Below, piece by piece: positions 8,045-15,697 of a DNA stretch of 64,000 nucleotides. The stretch is from Microbacterium allomyrinae (GTDB lineage Bacteria; Actinomycetota; Actinomycetes; Actinomycetales; Microbacteriaceae). How positions within the stretch are numbered: the stretch's first letter is position 1; each line of letters begins with the position of its first letter. A program made the position numbers and the translations under genes. Under the pieces are notes generated by a model. That model saw only the letters and a list, made by a program, of their open reading frames with translations. It was not told the DNA's origin and made no database searches. The stretch lies in contig NZ_JAGTTN010000001.1 of NCBI RefSeq assembly GCF_020682705.1, positions 1,294,081 to 1,358,080 of the forward strand, written 5' to 3'.

Positions 8045-9673
8045 TCAGGCGGCGTCGGTGTTCACGACCTTGTCGTGCTCGATCTGGCTGGCTCTGATCT
8101 CGTCAGGCCACGACAGCGGCACACCTCTGCGAGTCAGGATCGCTTGGACGTCGTCCAGGTGCCTCGCCCGAACACCCTCGGAACTCTCGCCGGTGGACAG
8201 CACAGTGGAGGCCAGTGCCCCCGCCGCTTCACCGATCGCCCATTCCACTGGATGGAGGCGATAGGCGCCATTCGTGATGTGAGTGGTTCCGATGTTCTTG
8301 TTTGCGGGTATCAAGTTGTCGGCATCCCGCGGGATCAGTGCGCCGAGCGGGATCTGGAAGGGGTAGCAGCCGATGTCGACGTAGGTTCTGCCGGATGTCG
8401 ACGGATGCAGATCGATCCGGTAGGAACCGATACCAACCGTGTCGTCGAACAGCTCGGGCGGACGTGATCCGCGCATCTCGCGACCGATGTGAGCCTCCGT
8501 GACGGTGAATATCGCTCGGCTCCGTCGCGACTCGCGAATGTAGGCCTCGAGCGCGAAGCCGTCCTCGCTGCCAACAACATCCGGGCGCAACCGAAGGCCC
8601 GGGTATCCGGTGCCGCCATCCGGCCGAGGCGCGTCGGTCTGCATCCAGTACAGGAACGCGGTGGACAGGTCGCGGGCACCACGCAGCGCAGCCGACCGGT
8701 CCTGGTCCCCGATCCCCGGCCCGACAAGGGGACGTTCCCAATAGTCGATCTGCGGCCAGTTGACCAACGTCACGTCGCGGATCGAGCGGTCGAAGTTGCG
8801 GCTGCCGAGCACCCGTCGAAAATGCCAGAAGTCGTCGCCCTCGACCGCATCCGCCGAGGCTGGGGAGCCCGAGAAGATCTGGTGGTGTCTCTCCTCGAGG
8901 GTGTATGGAACCACATCGATCCACGACAGCTGCGGCCCGGGCCACCTCGGGTCATGCGTGTCTCGCCAGTGCGAGTAGGACGCCGGCCTGTCGATCGTGT
9001 GATCTTCGCCGGGGCGGTGCTCTACCGCAAAACACCAGGAGACTGCTTGTTGGTCCAACGGGTCGCCGTACTCCGGGGCGTGCAGTTCGCCCGTCTCGGA
9101 ACGCGCTTCGGAGCCCGTGACGAAGTCGAATGCGCCGAGTGCGAGCAGATCACCGAGTTCGGTGGCATCGATAACGACACTGCCCTCGAGGGTCTGTTGC
9201 GCCCCGGTGAGGTCATTCTGGACGGTGACGGCAAGGATCCGCCGCCCGTCGCGATGCACGGCGGTCGGCGTGCGATGGCGCAGCACCGTCAGCCGTCCTG
9301 TCGCCAGATATGGCGACAGCACCGTTTCCAGTGCGAGCGCACCGACGCGCGGCTCATGGGTGACCCGCGACACGCTGCCCAGTCCGGGGTTCAGGTGCTC
9401 TTGCCGCCGAGCGAAGGCGGACAAAGGGTACTGGGCGCTGTAGATCCCGCGGATCGTCTCACGCAGCGATGCGTACGTTGACGACGACATCGTCTCGACC
9501 CAGGCGCTTTCGTCTGGGGGCACCGCCTGGGAGGTCAATTGCCCGCCCAACCAGGGACCTTGCGTGGTGATGATTACGGTTCGGCCGAGCGAAATCGCGG
9601 TGATCGCTGCTGCGACCCCGCCGAGACCGCCGCCGACGATGAGGATCTCGGCGCGCGCATCGAGTGAAGTCAT
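8045..9673 (-). CDS. FAD-dependent oxidoreductase (FAD_oxidored, PF12831-like)
   Basis: A 542-residue soluble flavoprotein. The dinucleotide-binding motif IVGGGLGGVAAAITA lies at residues ~11-25, followed by GPWLGGQLTSQ, a hallmark of this family. The C-terminal half holds NLIPANKNIGTTHITNGAYRLHPVEWAIGEA, a segment shared with FAD-dependent enzymes of polysaccharide and polyol clusters. The reaction is unknown; the family often oxidises sugar or uronate intermediates. No signal peptide is visible, so it acts in the cytosol on imported substrate. It starts 30 nt after the MalG-like permease stop and ends 52 nt before the glycosidase start, so it belongs to the same transcription unit. Confidence 0.82.
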   Translation of the reverse strand: MTSLDARAEILIVGGGLGGVAAAITAISLGRTVIITTQGPWLGGQLTSQAVPPDESAWVETMSSSTYASLRETIRGIYSAQYPLSAFARRQEHLNPGLGSVSRVTHEPRVGALALETVLSPYLATGRLTVLRHRTPTAVHRDGRRILAVTVQNDLTGAQQTLEGSVVIDATELGDLLALGAFDFVTGSEARSETGELHAPEYGDPLDQQAVSWCFAVEHRPGEDHTIDRPASYSHWRDTHDPRWPGPQLSWIDVVPYTLEERHHQIFSGSPASADAVEGDDFWHFRRVLGSRNFDRSIRDVTLVNWPQIDYWERPLVGPGIGDQDRSAALRGARDLSTAFLYWMQTDAPRPDGGTGYPGLRLRPDVVGSEDGFALEAYIRESRRSRAIFTVTEAHIGREMRGSRPPELFDDTVGIGSYRIDLHPSTSGRTYVDIGCYPFQIPLGALIPRDADNLIPANKNIGTTHITNGAYRLHPVEWAIGEAAGALASTVLSTGESSEGVRARHLDDVQAILTRRGVPLSWPDEIRASQIEHDKVVNTDAA

Positions 9674-9703
9674 AGGTGTATCGAGGTCTTTCGTAGTGGG
9701 ATT

Positions 9704-10600
9704 TCAGCCCTTGACGCTGCCGTCGGAGAGCCCGGAGATGAAGTGGCGTTGGTTGAACAGGAAGACCAGCAGCACAGGGATGGTCGCGATGACGGCGCCG
9801 GCCATCATCGGGCCGTACTGGATGTTGCCCGAACCCAGGAACCGCGTCAGCGCGAGCTGCACAGTCTCGTGCGCAGGCGTGGAGACGATCACGAGCGGCC
9901 AGAGGAAGTCGTCCCACACGGCCGTGAAGGAGAAGATGGCGATCACCGCGACGAGCGGGCGGGCGATGGGCAGGTAGATCGTCCAGAACACGCGGAACTC
10001 GCCGGCACCGTCGATTCGCGCTGCCTCTGCCAGGTCAGGGCTCGAGGACGAGAAGTACTGCCGGGCGATGAAGATGTTCAACGGGAGAACGATGAACGGC
10101 AGGACGATGCCGGCCAGCGAGTCCAGCAAGCCTGTCCCGCCCTGCCCGAGGATGTCGTTGCCGCCGACGAGCGGAATGCCCTTCGCGATGAGAAACAACG
10201 GGATCAGCGTGACGGAGACAGGGACTGCTGCCGTCGCGATGAGCGTGTAGAAGAGCGCCGTGCTGCCCCGGAAGGGGAGCATTGCGAACCCATACCCGGC
10301 TGCGACCGCGATGCCGCAGTTGGTGATGACGGCGATCGCGCCGACGGCGAGGGAATTGGCCAGCGCCGGAAGCAGATCGGCTTCCACGATGGCGCGGGCG
10401 AAATTGTCCCACGTCGGGTCGCTGGGGATCAGCGACATGTCGCCGAATGCCTGCTCCTGCGGTGTGAACGCGATGCTGACCATCCACAGGAACGGCAGCA
10501 GCACCAGGAGAGAGGAGACAAACAGCACCAGAAAGGAGCCGGGGCGGAACCGCCGTCGCCAACGGAGAAAACTCCGCGAGGGGAATGCGACCGATGTCAT
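9704..10600 (-). CDS. Carbohydrate ABC transporter permease (MalG-type)
   Basis: A 298-residue integral membrane protein with six predicted helices. The cytoplasmic EAA loop reads EAARIDGAGEFRVFWTIYLPIARP near residue 190, which contacts the ATPase in CUT1 sugar importers. The ATG at 10600 overlaps the previous permease stop as ATGA and has CGGAGG upstream, so the longer open frame (to 10630) is not needed. Like most CUT1 clusters, the operon has no ATPase gene; a shared MsiK-type ATPase elsewhere probably energises it. Confidence 0.9.
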   Translation of the reverse strand: MTSVAFPSRSFLRWRRRFRPGSFLVLFVSSLLVLLPFLWMVSIAFTPQEQAFGDMSLIPSDPTWDNFARAIVEADLLPALANSLAVGAIAVITNCGIAVAAGYGFAMLPFRGSTALFYTLIATAAVPVSVTLIPLFLIAKGIPLVGGNDILGQGGTGLLDSLAGIVLPFIVLPLNIFIARQYFSSSSPDLAEAARIDGAGEFRVFWTIYLPIARPLVAVIAIFSFTAVWDDFLWPLVIVSTPAHETVQLALTRFLGSGNIQYGPMMAGAVIATIPVLLVFLFNQRHFISGLSDGSVKG

Positions 10601-11547
10601 GCAGACCTCCGGGTGATGCTCCGGATCCACACCAGCGACACTCCCGCGATCAGAGCGAAGAGCACGAAGGCCATCGCCGAGGCGGAGCCCATCGAGTTGT
10701 ATTGGAACGCCTCGGTGTAGATGAGGTAGTTGGTCACGGTTGTGCTGCCGAGTGGCCCGCCGCGAGTGAGAATGAAGATCTCAGCGAACGACTGGGCGAG
10801 ATAGATCACGTCCATCGCGACGACGTAGACGAGCATCGGACGCAGTCCGGGCAGCGTGACGTAGCGGAACCTCGCCCACGCGCCGGCTCCATCCATTCGT
10901 GCCGCCTCGTACAGGTCACCGGGAATGGTCTGCAACCCGGCCAGGAGGAGCACCATGTTGCTGCCCAGGGCCTTCCAGATTCGCATGACAGCCACCGCGG
11001 GCAACGCGGCATTCTCGTCGAGCAGCCACGTCTGCGGATCGAGTCCGATGGTCTCGAGAAGTCCGTTGATGGCGCCGTTGCTCGAATAGATCCACAGCCA
11101 GATCATGCTCACTGCGGTGAGCGAGACGATGTGTGGCACATAGAGGGCTGAGCGGAAGATGCCGACACCCTTGAACGGCCGATTGACCATCATCGCCAGG
11201 GCGAGCGCCAGGATCAGCAGCGCCGGGAGGACGAGCAGGACGTACTGGCCGGTGACGAGGAGCGAGCGGAGGAATCTCGGATCCGCCAGGACGTCCGCGA
11301 AGTTCTCGAACCCGACGAACTCGGGCCCGCTGCGCGAGAGCGGACTGTAGTCGGTGAAGCTGAGGACAAGTCCGTAGACGACGGGAATCAGCTGAAAGCC
11401 GACGATATAGACCGTGGCCGGCAAGACGAAGAGCAACCCGGCGACGGCCAGTCGCCTTCTTCCCCTATGCGCGGGTCGTTTCGTGTTGATGGGGGCGGCT
11501 GGGGAGCTCGCTGCGAACTCCCCGGCCGCCGTCATGTTCACTGTCAT
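10597..11547 (-). CDS. Carbohydrate ABC transporter permease (MalF-type)
   Basis: A 316-residue membrane protein with an N-terminal helix (LAVAGLLFVLPATVYIVGF), a short periplasmic-side loop and a core of about five helices. The EAA motif is EAARMDGAGAWARFRYVTLPGLRP near residue 215. It pairs with the MalG-type permease that overlaps it by 4 bp and with the binding protein ending 12 nt upstream. The family imports oligosaccharides or glycosides; the likely substrate is a product of the downstream glycosidase. Confidence 0.9.
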   Translation of the reverse strand: MTVNMTAAGEFAASSPAAPINTKRPAHRGRRRLAVAGLLFVLPATVYIVGFQLIPVVYGLVLSFTDYSPLSRSGPEFVGFENFADVLADPRFLRSLLVTGQYVLLVLPALLILALALAMMVNRPFKGVGIFRSALYVPHIVSLTAVSMIWLWIYSSNGAINGLLETIGLDPQTWLLDENAALPAVAVMRIWKALGSNMVLLLAGLQTIPGDLYEAARMDGAGAWARFRYVTLPGLRPMLVYVVAMDVIYLAQSFAEIFILTRGGPLGSTTVTNYLIYTEAFQYNSMGSASAMAFVLFALIAGVSLVWIRSITRRSA

Positions 11548-11559
11548 GTGTGCGGTGCG

Positions 11560-12858
11560 TCAGCCTACGAGCGCGCTGACCTCGTCAGACGCACGCTTGA
11601 GCGCGTCCTCAGGAGTCGCCTGGCCGGCCAGCGCCTGCTCGAGGTAGCTGTCGAGGATGTCCCGGATCTGTGTCCACTGCGGCACGTTGGGGTTGGGAAC
11701 GAAGTACGGCATCTGGTTGATGAATACGCCGAGGGCAGGGCTGTCCTTGACGTAGTCACTGTCGACGGCCGAGGCGCGGATCGGAATGGTTCCCGTTCCT
11801 TCCGCATAGTCGGTGCTGATGTCGGGTGAGGACATGAAGGTGATGAACTCCCAAGCGGCGTCCTTCGCTTCGCTGTCGGCGTTGATGAACAGTCCGGCGC
11901 CCGCGCCACCGAACGTTGCGGGCTCGGTGAACTGCAGAGCCGGAAGGACCCCGACCTTCAGATCGGGGTCTGCGATGGTGATCTGCGATACCGCCTGCGA
12001 GGTCAGGAGAGTCATGGCCGCACTTCCTGTCACGAGCGGCTGTTGTGCGGCGGCGCTGTTGACATAGTCTTCGCCGAGGTTGGTGGCTACCGCGTCGTCA
12101 CCGTTGTAGAGGTCTGCGAAGTAGGTGAGTGCCTGCACGCCCTCACTGCTGTCGAACTCGGGTTCCGATCCGTCATCGTTCATGAGCTGTCCGCCTGCTC
12201 CGGAGATCAGTCCGTTGAAGGTGATCGTCCGCTGCTGCGCGGCGGTGCCGAGTAGCAGGCCGGCGCGGGTGATCCGGTCTCCGTCGCGCTCGGTGAGCAG
12301 CTCGGCCGCATCCTTCAGGTCACCCCACGTCGTGATACTCGATGGGTCGATTCCCGCAGCGTCGAGCAGGTCCTCGCGGTAGGCGACCAACCACCCGCTC
12401 ACCGACAGGGGGATGAGATACTGCTTCCCGTCGACCTGCCCGCCGGTGAGCGCGGAGGCGAGGTCATCCTGGTCGTCCTCCGGCCACGAGGCGACATCAT
12501 CGTCGAGGTCCAGAACACGATCGTTGGCGACCAGGTCGGCCGCCGCCGCGGGGCCGTGGCCGAACACGTCAGGACCAGTACCCGCGGCGAACGCCGCGTT
12601 CAGCTTCGGTGACAGATCACCCCAGTCCACGAAGGTGACCTCGACGTCGATCCCGGTTTCGCTCTCGAATTCGGGAACGAGTGTGTTGGTCACAAGGTCG
12701 ATCTCGGGCTGGCTGGAACCAGGGAACCAGACCGTCAGTGTTTCGGTCGAGTCGGTTTCCTCCGACGTTGACTGTGCAGAGCAGCCGGTGATGGCGAGTA
12801 TGCCCGCAAGGCCGACGGCGAACGGCGCCGAGCGACGCGCGATGGTGGACATCTTCAT
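11560..12858 (-). CDS. Sugar ABC transporter substrate-binding lipoprotein
   Basis: A 432-residue extracellular solute-binding protein of family 1. The signal peptide ends in the lipobox LAITGC, with Cys26 as the lipidated residue, so the mature protein is anchored on the outer face of the membrane. The mature N-terminus reads ETLTVWFPGSSQPE, typical of the MalE-like fold. The ATG at 12858 has GGAGAG about 6 nt upstream; an upstream extension to 13134 would bury the signal peptide. It is the first structural gene of the operon, with a repressor-type operator 30-48 bp upstream. The ligand is unknown. Confidence 0.9.
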   Translation of the reverse strand: MKMSTIARRSAPFAVGLAGILAITGCSAQSTSEETDSTETLTVWFPGSSQPEIDLVTNTLVPEFESETGIDVEVTFVDWGDLSPKLNAAFAAGTGPDVFGHGPAAAADLVANDRVLDLDDDVASWPEDDQDDLASALTGGQVDGKQYLIPLSVSGWLVAYREDLLDAAGIDPSSITTWGDLKDAAELLTERDGDRITRAGLLLGTAAQQRTITFNGLISGAGGQLMNDDGSEPEFDSSEGVQALTYFADLYNGDDAVATNLGEDYVNSAAAQQPLVTGSAAMTLLTSQAVSQITIADPDLKVGVLPALQFTEPATFGGAGAGLFINADSEAKDAAWEFITFMSSPDISTDYAEGTGTIPIRASAVDSDYVKDSPALGVFINQMPYFVPNPNVPQWTQIRDILDSYLEQALAGQATPEDALKRASDEVSALVG

Positions 12859-12887
12859 TGATTGCTCTCCTTCGTTGGAAAATGAAC

Positions 12888-12906
12888 TTGCTGGTACGTA
12901 TGAGCA
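12888..12906. promoter_or_regulatory. LacI-family operator, binding-protein promoter
   Basis: TTGCTGGTACGTATGAGCA contains the palindromic core TGCT-GG-TACGTA-TG-AGCA centred on TACGTA. It matches a second site at 13985-14006, upstream of the LacI-type gene itself, in both outer half-sites and most of the core. It lies 30-48 bp upstream of the binding-protein start, just downstream of the candidate -10 box, where repressor binding would block transcription. The shared sequence and the flanking regulator make this a convincing operator. Confidence 0.72.
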
Positions 12907-12910
12907 CATG

Positions 12911-12938
12911 CGCATAGCGAGCATGCTTCGACCCTCAA
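12911..12938 (-). promoter_or_regulatory. Candidate promoter of the sugar operon
   Basis: On the minus strand TTGAGG (12938-12933) and TATGCG (12916-12911) are separated by 16 nt and are followed at once by the operator at 12888-12906. The boxes are weak matches, so the call rests largely on position. Confidence 0.35.
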
Positions 12939-13964
12939 TCAATTGATTGGTGGTGCGATCGTTTCGTTTCCGGGCGTCGAGACCGGGAGGGTGACGGGCT
13001 GCGGCCGTATGGATTCGTCCATGCAGCGTTGAAGGAGCTGAAGCGCCGCAGCCCCCATCTCCCGCTTGGGTAGGGCCATGCTGCTCCACCCCGAGGCGGC
13101 ACCGGAGCGGCTGGGGGTATCGAGTACGACACACGAAAGATCCGCCGGTATCGACAGCCCCCGGTCGTCAGCACAAGTGGCGACGGCATCTGCGAGTTCG
13201 AGCGTCTCCACCATCAGTGCAGTCGGCTCCGCAGTGAGCATGTCATCCCATTCATTGTCGATCCGAGAAGGGACCAATGTGACGACTCGAGCGTCCAGAC
13301 TTCGCGACGACATCTCATCGCGATAGGCGCGGAGGCGCTCGTTGTGCGGGTCGTCGCGCTCCACGGTTCCGACGTAGTTGATTCGACGGTGGCCCATGGC
13401 CTGTAGCGCGTCGATCGTGGCCGCCACCCCGCCGGCATAGTCGGCCGTGACATGGGTGAGTTCGTCGCTGCCGACCGTGCGCCGTCCGATGAAGACGAAG
13501 GGGTATCCGTCGCGGGCGAGTTGCGCGAGCTCATCGTCGTCCTGCGCGAGGCCCATGAAGATCGAGCCATCTGCGAGACGAAGTCGGTTCATCCCCTCGG
13601 TGAACACCGCACGACTGCCGTCGTCTCGCAGCGTCGAGGAGAAGAGCACCAGGTCGACTCCGTGCGTGACAGCGGCTTCTTCGATTCCGACGAGGAACTC
13701 GTGATAGTAGTCGTCTTCGCGTACGGGGAATACCCGCTCATAGGTGTGCACGCCGATGAGGCCGTTGCGAGTCCCTTTCAGCAGTCGCGCGGCCACATTC
13801 GGGACATAGCCGACCTCGCGTATGACCTGCTCGATGCGGATCCGCGTCTCCGCCGGAATACGGTTCGCCTCCGCGCGACCGCTCACGACCAAGGAGACCG
13901 CCGACTGCGACACGTTCGCCAGCTCTGCGATCGTTCGCTGGCTCGCCTTCGGTGTGCGCGACAT
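12939..13964 (-). CDS. LacI-family transcriptional regulator
   Basis: A 341-residue DNA-binding protein. The N-terminal helix-turn-helix reads RTIAELANVSQSAVSLVVSG and the hinge helix PNVAARLLKG, both typical of LacI/GalR. The remaining ~280 residues form the periplasmic-binding-like sugar-sensing domain with a dimer interface. It lies directly upstream of, and on the same strand as, the sugar ABC/glycosidase operon, and matching palindromes precede both itself and the binding protein. It is therefore most likely an autoregulated local repressor released by the imported sugar. Confidence 0.9.
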   Translation of the reverse strand: MSRTPKASQRTIAELANVSQSAVSLVVSGRAEANRIPAETRIRIEQVIREVGYVPNVAARLLKGTRNGLIGVHTYERVFPVREDDYYHEFLVGIEEAAVTHGVDLVLFSSTLRDDGSRAVFTEGMNRLRLADGSIFMGLAQDDDELAQLARDGYPFVFIGRRTVGSDELTHVTADYAGGVAATIDALQAMGHRRINYVGTVERDDPHNERLRAYRDEMSSRSLDARVVTLVPSRIDNEWDDMLTAEPTALMVETLELADAVATCADDRGLSIPADLSCVVLDTPSRSGAASGWSSMALPKREMGAAALQLLQRCMDESIRPQPVTLPVSTPGNETIAPPIN

Positions 13965-13984
13965 CTGTGCCTCTCCTCATCGAG

Positions 13985-14006
13985 GTTGCTAATTCGTACC
14001 AGCAAC
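13985..14006. promoter_or_regulatory. LacI-family operator in front of the regulator gene
   Basis: The outer arms GTTGCT and AGCAAC flank a 10-bp centre, giving the core TGCT-AA-TTCGTA-CC-AGCA. The minus-strand reading matches the operator at 12888-12906 almost base for base. It overlaps the -10 box of the regulator promoter, 21 bp from the start codon, indicating autorepression. Confidence 0.72.
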
Positions 14007-14033
14007 GTAGCATCGCTTTCCCGCGCAGGTCAA
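14004..14033 (-). promoter_or_regulatory. Promoter of the LacI-type regulator
   Basis: On the minus strand TTGACC (14033-14028) and TACGTT (14009-14004) are spaced by 18 nt. The -10 box overlaps the operator at 13985-14006. Confidence 0.55.
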
Positions 14034-14119
14034 GAATCGGTGCAAGGCGAGGCCTCTGAACGCGACAGATCCCACAGATCGTGCGGCAAGTCACCGCACC
14101 GATCCCCCGCCCGCCGGCC

Positions 14120-14254
14120 GACATCGCCGTGGCGTCCATGTCGACGACGTGGAACGATGGCGAGGGATGAGAAGACGCCCTCATCGACACGCACGGAGTC
14201 GAGTCCGACCGCGAGCGCATCGCCTACTACCGGGAGCTGTGGAACGCGACATGA
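14120..14254 (+). pseudogene. Remnant of an aminoglycoside-phosphotransferase (APH) gene
   Basis: This frame reads DIAVASMSTTWNDGEG, a TGA stop, then EDALIDTHGVES and DRERIAYYRELWNAT and a final TGA. The order (DIAVA, EDALxxxxG, RxxYYRxLW) is the C-terminal end of APH/ChoK-like kinases. The internal TGA stands where intact relatives often have an aromatic residue, so a TGG-to-TGA nonsense change is likely. No kinase domain is left upstream. The final stop overlaps the next gene's start as ATGA, so the two once formed a translationally coupled pair. Confidence 0.55.
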
Positions 14255-14757
14255 CCCACATCACAGGCACCGTGACGAAGATCGACGGCGAGCCGAATCT
14301 CGTGATCCTGCGCCGCTTCGCCGCGACCGCCGCCGACGTCTGGCGCGAGCTCACCGACTCAGCGCGCCTGGAGCGCTGGATCGGCCGGTGGGAGGGCGAC
14401 CCGACCTCGGGTCGCGTGACGTTCTTCATGACGTCCGAGGGGCAGGATGCTCCGCCCGCCGACTTCACGATCGTCGAGTGTGATGCACCCCGCCGATACG
14501 CCGGCCATCTTCCGCCCGCGTCGGGCGGTTGGCACCTCTGGGTCGAACTCGTCGAAGAAGCGCCGGCCGACACGGTGCTGACGTTCGGGCAGCGCCTCGC
14601 TCCCGGCGAGGATATCGGATCGATCGGGCCGGGCTGGGAGTATTATCTGGACCGCCTCGTGGCATCGCACGCCGGGGTGGATGCGGCGACGGTCGTCTGG
14701 GACGACTACTTCCCTGCACTGCAGCCCGCCTATGAGGAGCTCGTCGCCGCCGACTGA
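14251..14757 (+). CDS. SRPBCC/AHSA1-domain protein
   Basis: A 168-residue cytosolic protein of the START-like AHSA1 family. The N-terminal strand (LVILRRFAATAADVWRELTD) is followed by LERWIGRWEG and a hydrophobic-cavity core. Members bind small hydrophobic ligands or assist chaperones; the function here is unknown. The ATG at 14251 overlaps the stop of an APH gene remnant by ATGA, so its original translation was coupled to a gene that has since decayed. It must now depend on an upstream signal that I cannot identify. Confidence 0.8.
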   Translation: MTHITGTVTKIDGEPNLVILRRFAATAADVWRELTDSARLERWIGRWEGDPTSGRVTFFMTSEGQDAPPADFTIVECDAPRRYAGHLPPASGGWHLWVELVEEAPADTVLTFGQRLAPGEDIGSIGPGWEYYLDRLVASHAGVDAATVVWDDYFPALQPAYEELVAAD

Positions 14758-14790
14758 GGCGCCGCCCGTTGCCGCCTCCCTGCACCGTGG

Positions 14791-14868
14791 CGTCGACGAT
14801 TCAGGAGACACGCCAACCGGCTGACCGGCCCCGTCCGCTTTCCCCCTCGCCGTCCTGAATTCTCGACG
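14791..14868. repeat. Palindromic repeat element, copy 1 (same family as 28542-28619)
   Basis: The left arm CGTCGACGATTCAGGAGA (14791-14808) and right arm CGTCCTGAATTCTCGACG (14851-14868) pair at 14 of 18 positions. Both arms are nearly identical to those of an element inside the fbiC coding sequence. This copy lies in the 130-bp gap between the convergent SRPBCC and EcfT genes. Confidence 0.65.
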
Positions 14869-14875
14869 GCGAGGG
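14844..14875. terminator. Bidirectional hairpin terminator
   Basis: An 11-bp perfect stem, CCCTCGCCGTC / GACGGCGAGGG, closes a 10-nt loop between the convergent SRPBCC gene (ends 14757) and EcfT gene (ends 14888). It overlaps the right arm of the repeat element at 14791-14868. Confidence 0.6.
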
Positions 14876-14887
14876 CCGGTGAGCGGC

Positions 14888-15697
14888 TCAGGACCAGACG
14901 AAGCGGAACGTCCCGGCGGCGACGGCCGCGGTAAGTGCGAGCGCGATGATCACGACTCCACCGAGAAGCGCGACCAGGTCGCGCGGACCCACGTGCGAGG
15001 GGCGTGCCCACGTGCGGGGAATGCCCGAACCGAATCCGCGGGCCTCCATCGCCATGGCGAGCTTCGTGCCGCGGCGCACCGCGAATACCAGCAGCACGAA
15101 TGCCATGGAGAAGAAGCGGCGCAGTGCACCGCTGTCGCCGACGCCGCGCGCGCGCCGGGCGAGACCCATGCTGCGCCAGTCGTCCAGGAAGAGTCCCAGC
15201 GTGCGCGTTCCGGCGAGCACGCCCAGAACGAATCGCGCGGGCAGCTTCGCGACCTGCGCGAGAGCGTCGGCGAGCTCGGTGGGGTCGGTGCGCCCGAACA
15301 GCAGGATCGTCGGCAGCCCCAGTGCGACCACGCGCAGGCTGACCGCGATCGCGAGGGCGATCGAGTCGTCGCTGATCGTCGCGTACCACAACGACCAGTA
15401 GACCTGTCCGCCGGGCTGCGCGTAGAGGAGCATGCTCACCCCGGCGATGGGTGCGAAGACGACGATCGGAAGCAGACGCTTGGCGACCGTCGCCACCGCG
15501 AGCCCGGTGAGCGAAAGGCAGGCCAGCTGCAGCACGATCGCCGCAGCCGCACTGGTGACATCGATCGAGGCGAGGAGGGGCACCGAAAGCAGCACGGCGA
15601 GCACGAGCTTCGTCACCGGGTTGACCCCGTCCAGCCACGCGGGGCGCACGTCGGCGGGGTTGTCGACGGGGGCGATCCGGGCGTCGACGGCGGTCAT
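14888..15697 (-). CDS. ECF transporter T component (EcfT, YkoC-like)
   Basis: A 269-residue membrane protein with several hydrophobic helices and two cytoplasmic coupling motifs of the EcfT type around ARGVGD and MEARGFGSG. EcfT couples the two ATPase domains to the substrate-specific S component. The ATG at 15697 overlaps the ATPase stop as ATGA, so translation is coupled. Together with the upstream ATPase and YkoE this is a complete ECF importer, probably for thiamine or hydroxymethylpyrimidine given the TPP riboswitch. Confidence 0.85.
   Translation of the reverse strand: MTAVDARIAPVDNPADVRPAWLDGVNPVTKLVLAVLLSVPLLASIDVTSAAAAIVLQLACLSLTGLAVATVAKRLLPIVVFAPIAGVSMLLYAQPGGQVYWSLWYATISDDSIALAIAVSLRVVALGLPTILLFGRTDPTELADALAQVAKLPARFVLGVLAGTRTLGLFLDDWRSMGLARRARGVGDSGALRRFFSMAFVLLVFAVRRGTKLAMAMEARGFGSGIPRTWARPSHVGPRDLVALLGGVVIIALALTAAVAAGTFRFVWS

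Noticed and set aside
12936..12949. Perfect 14-bp palindrome CAATCAATTGATTG at the end of the LacI-type gene
   Set aside because: Striking for its AT content, but it overlaps the stop codon, is far from any promoter role I can argue for, and does not match the operator pair; possibly chance.
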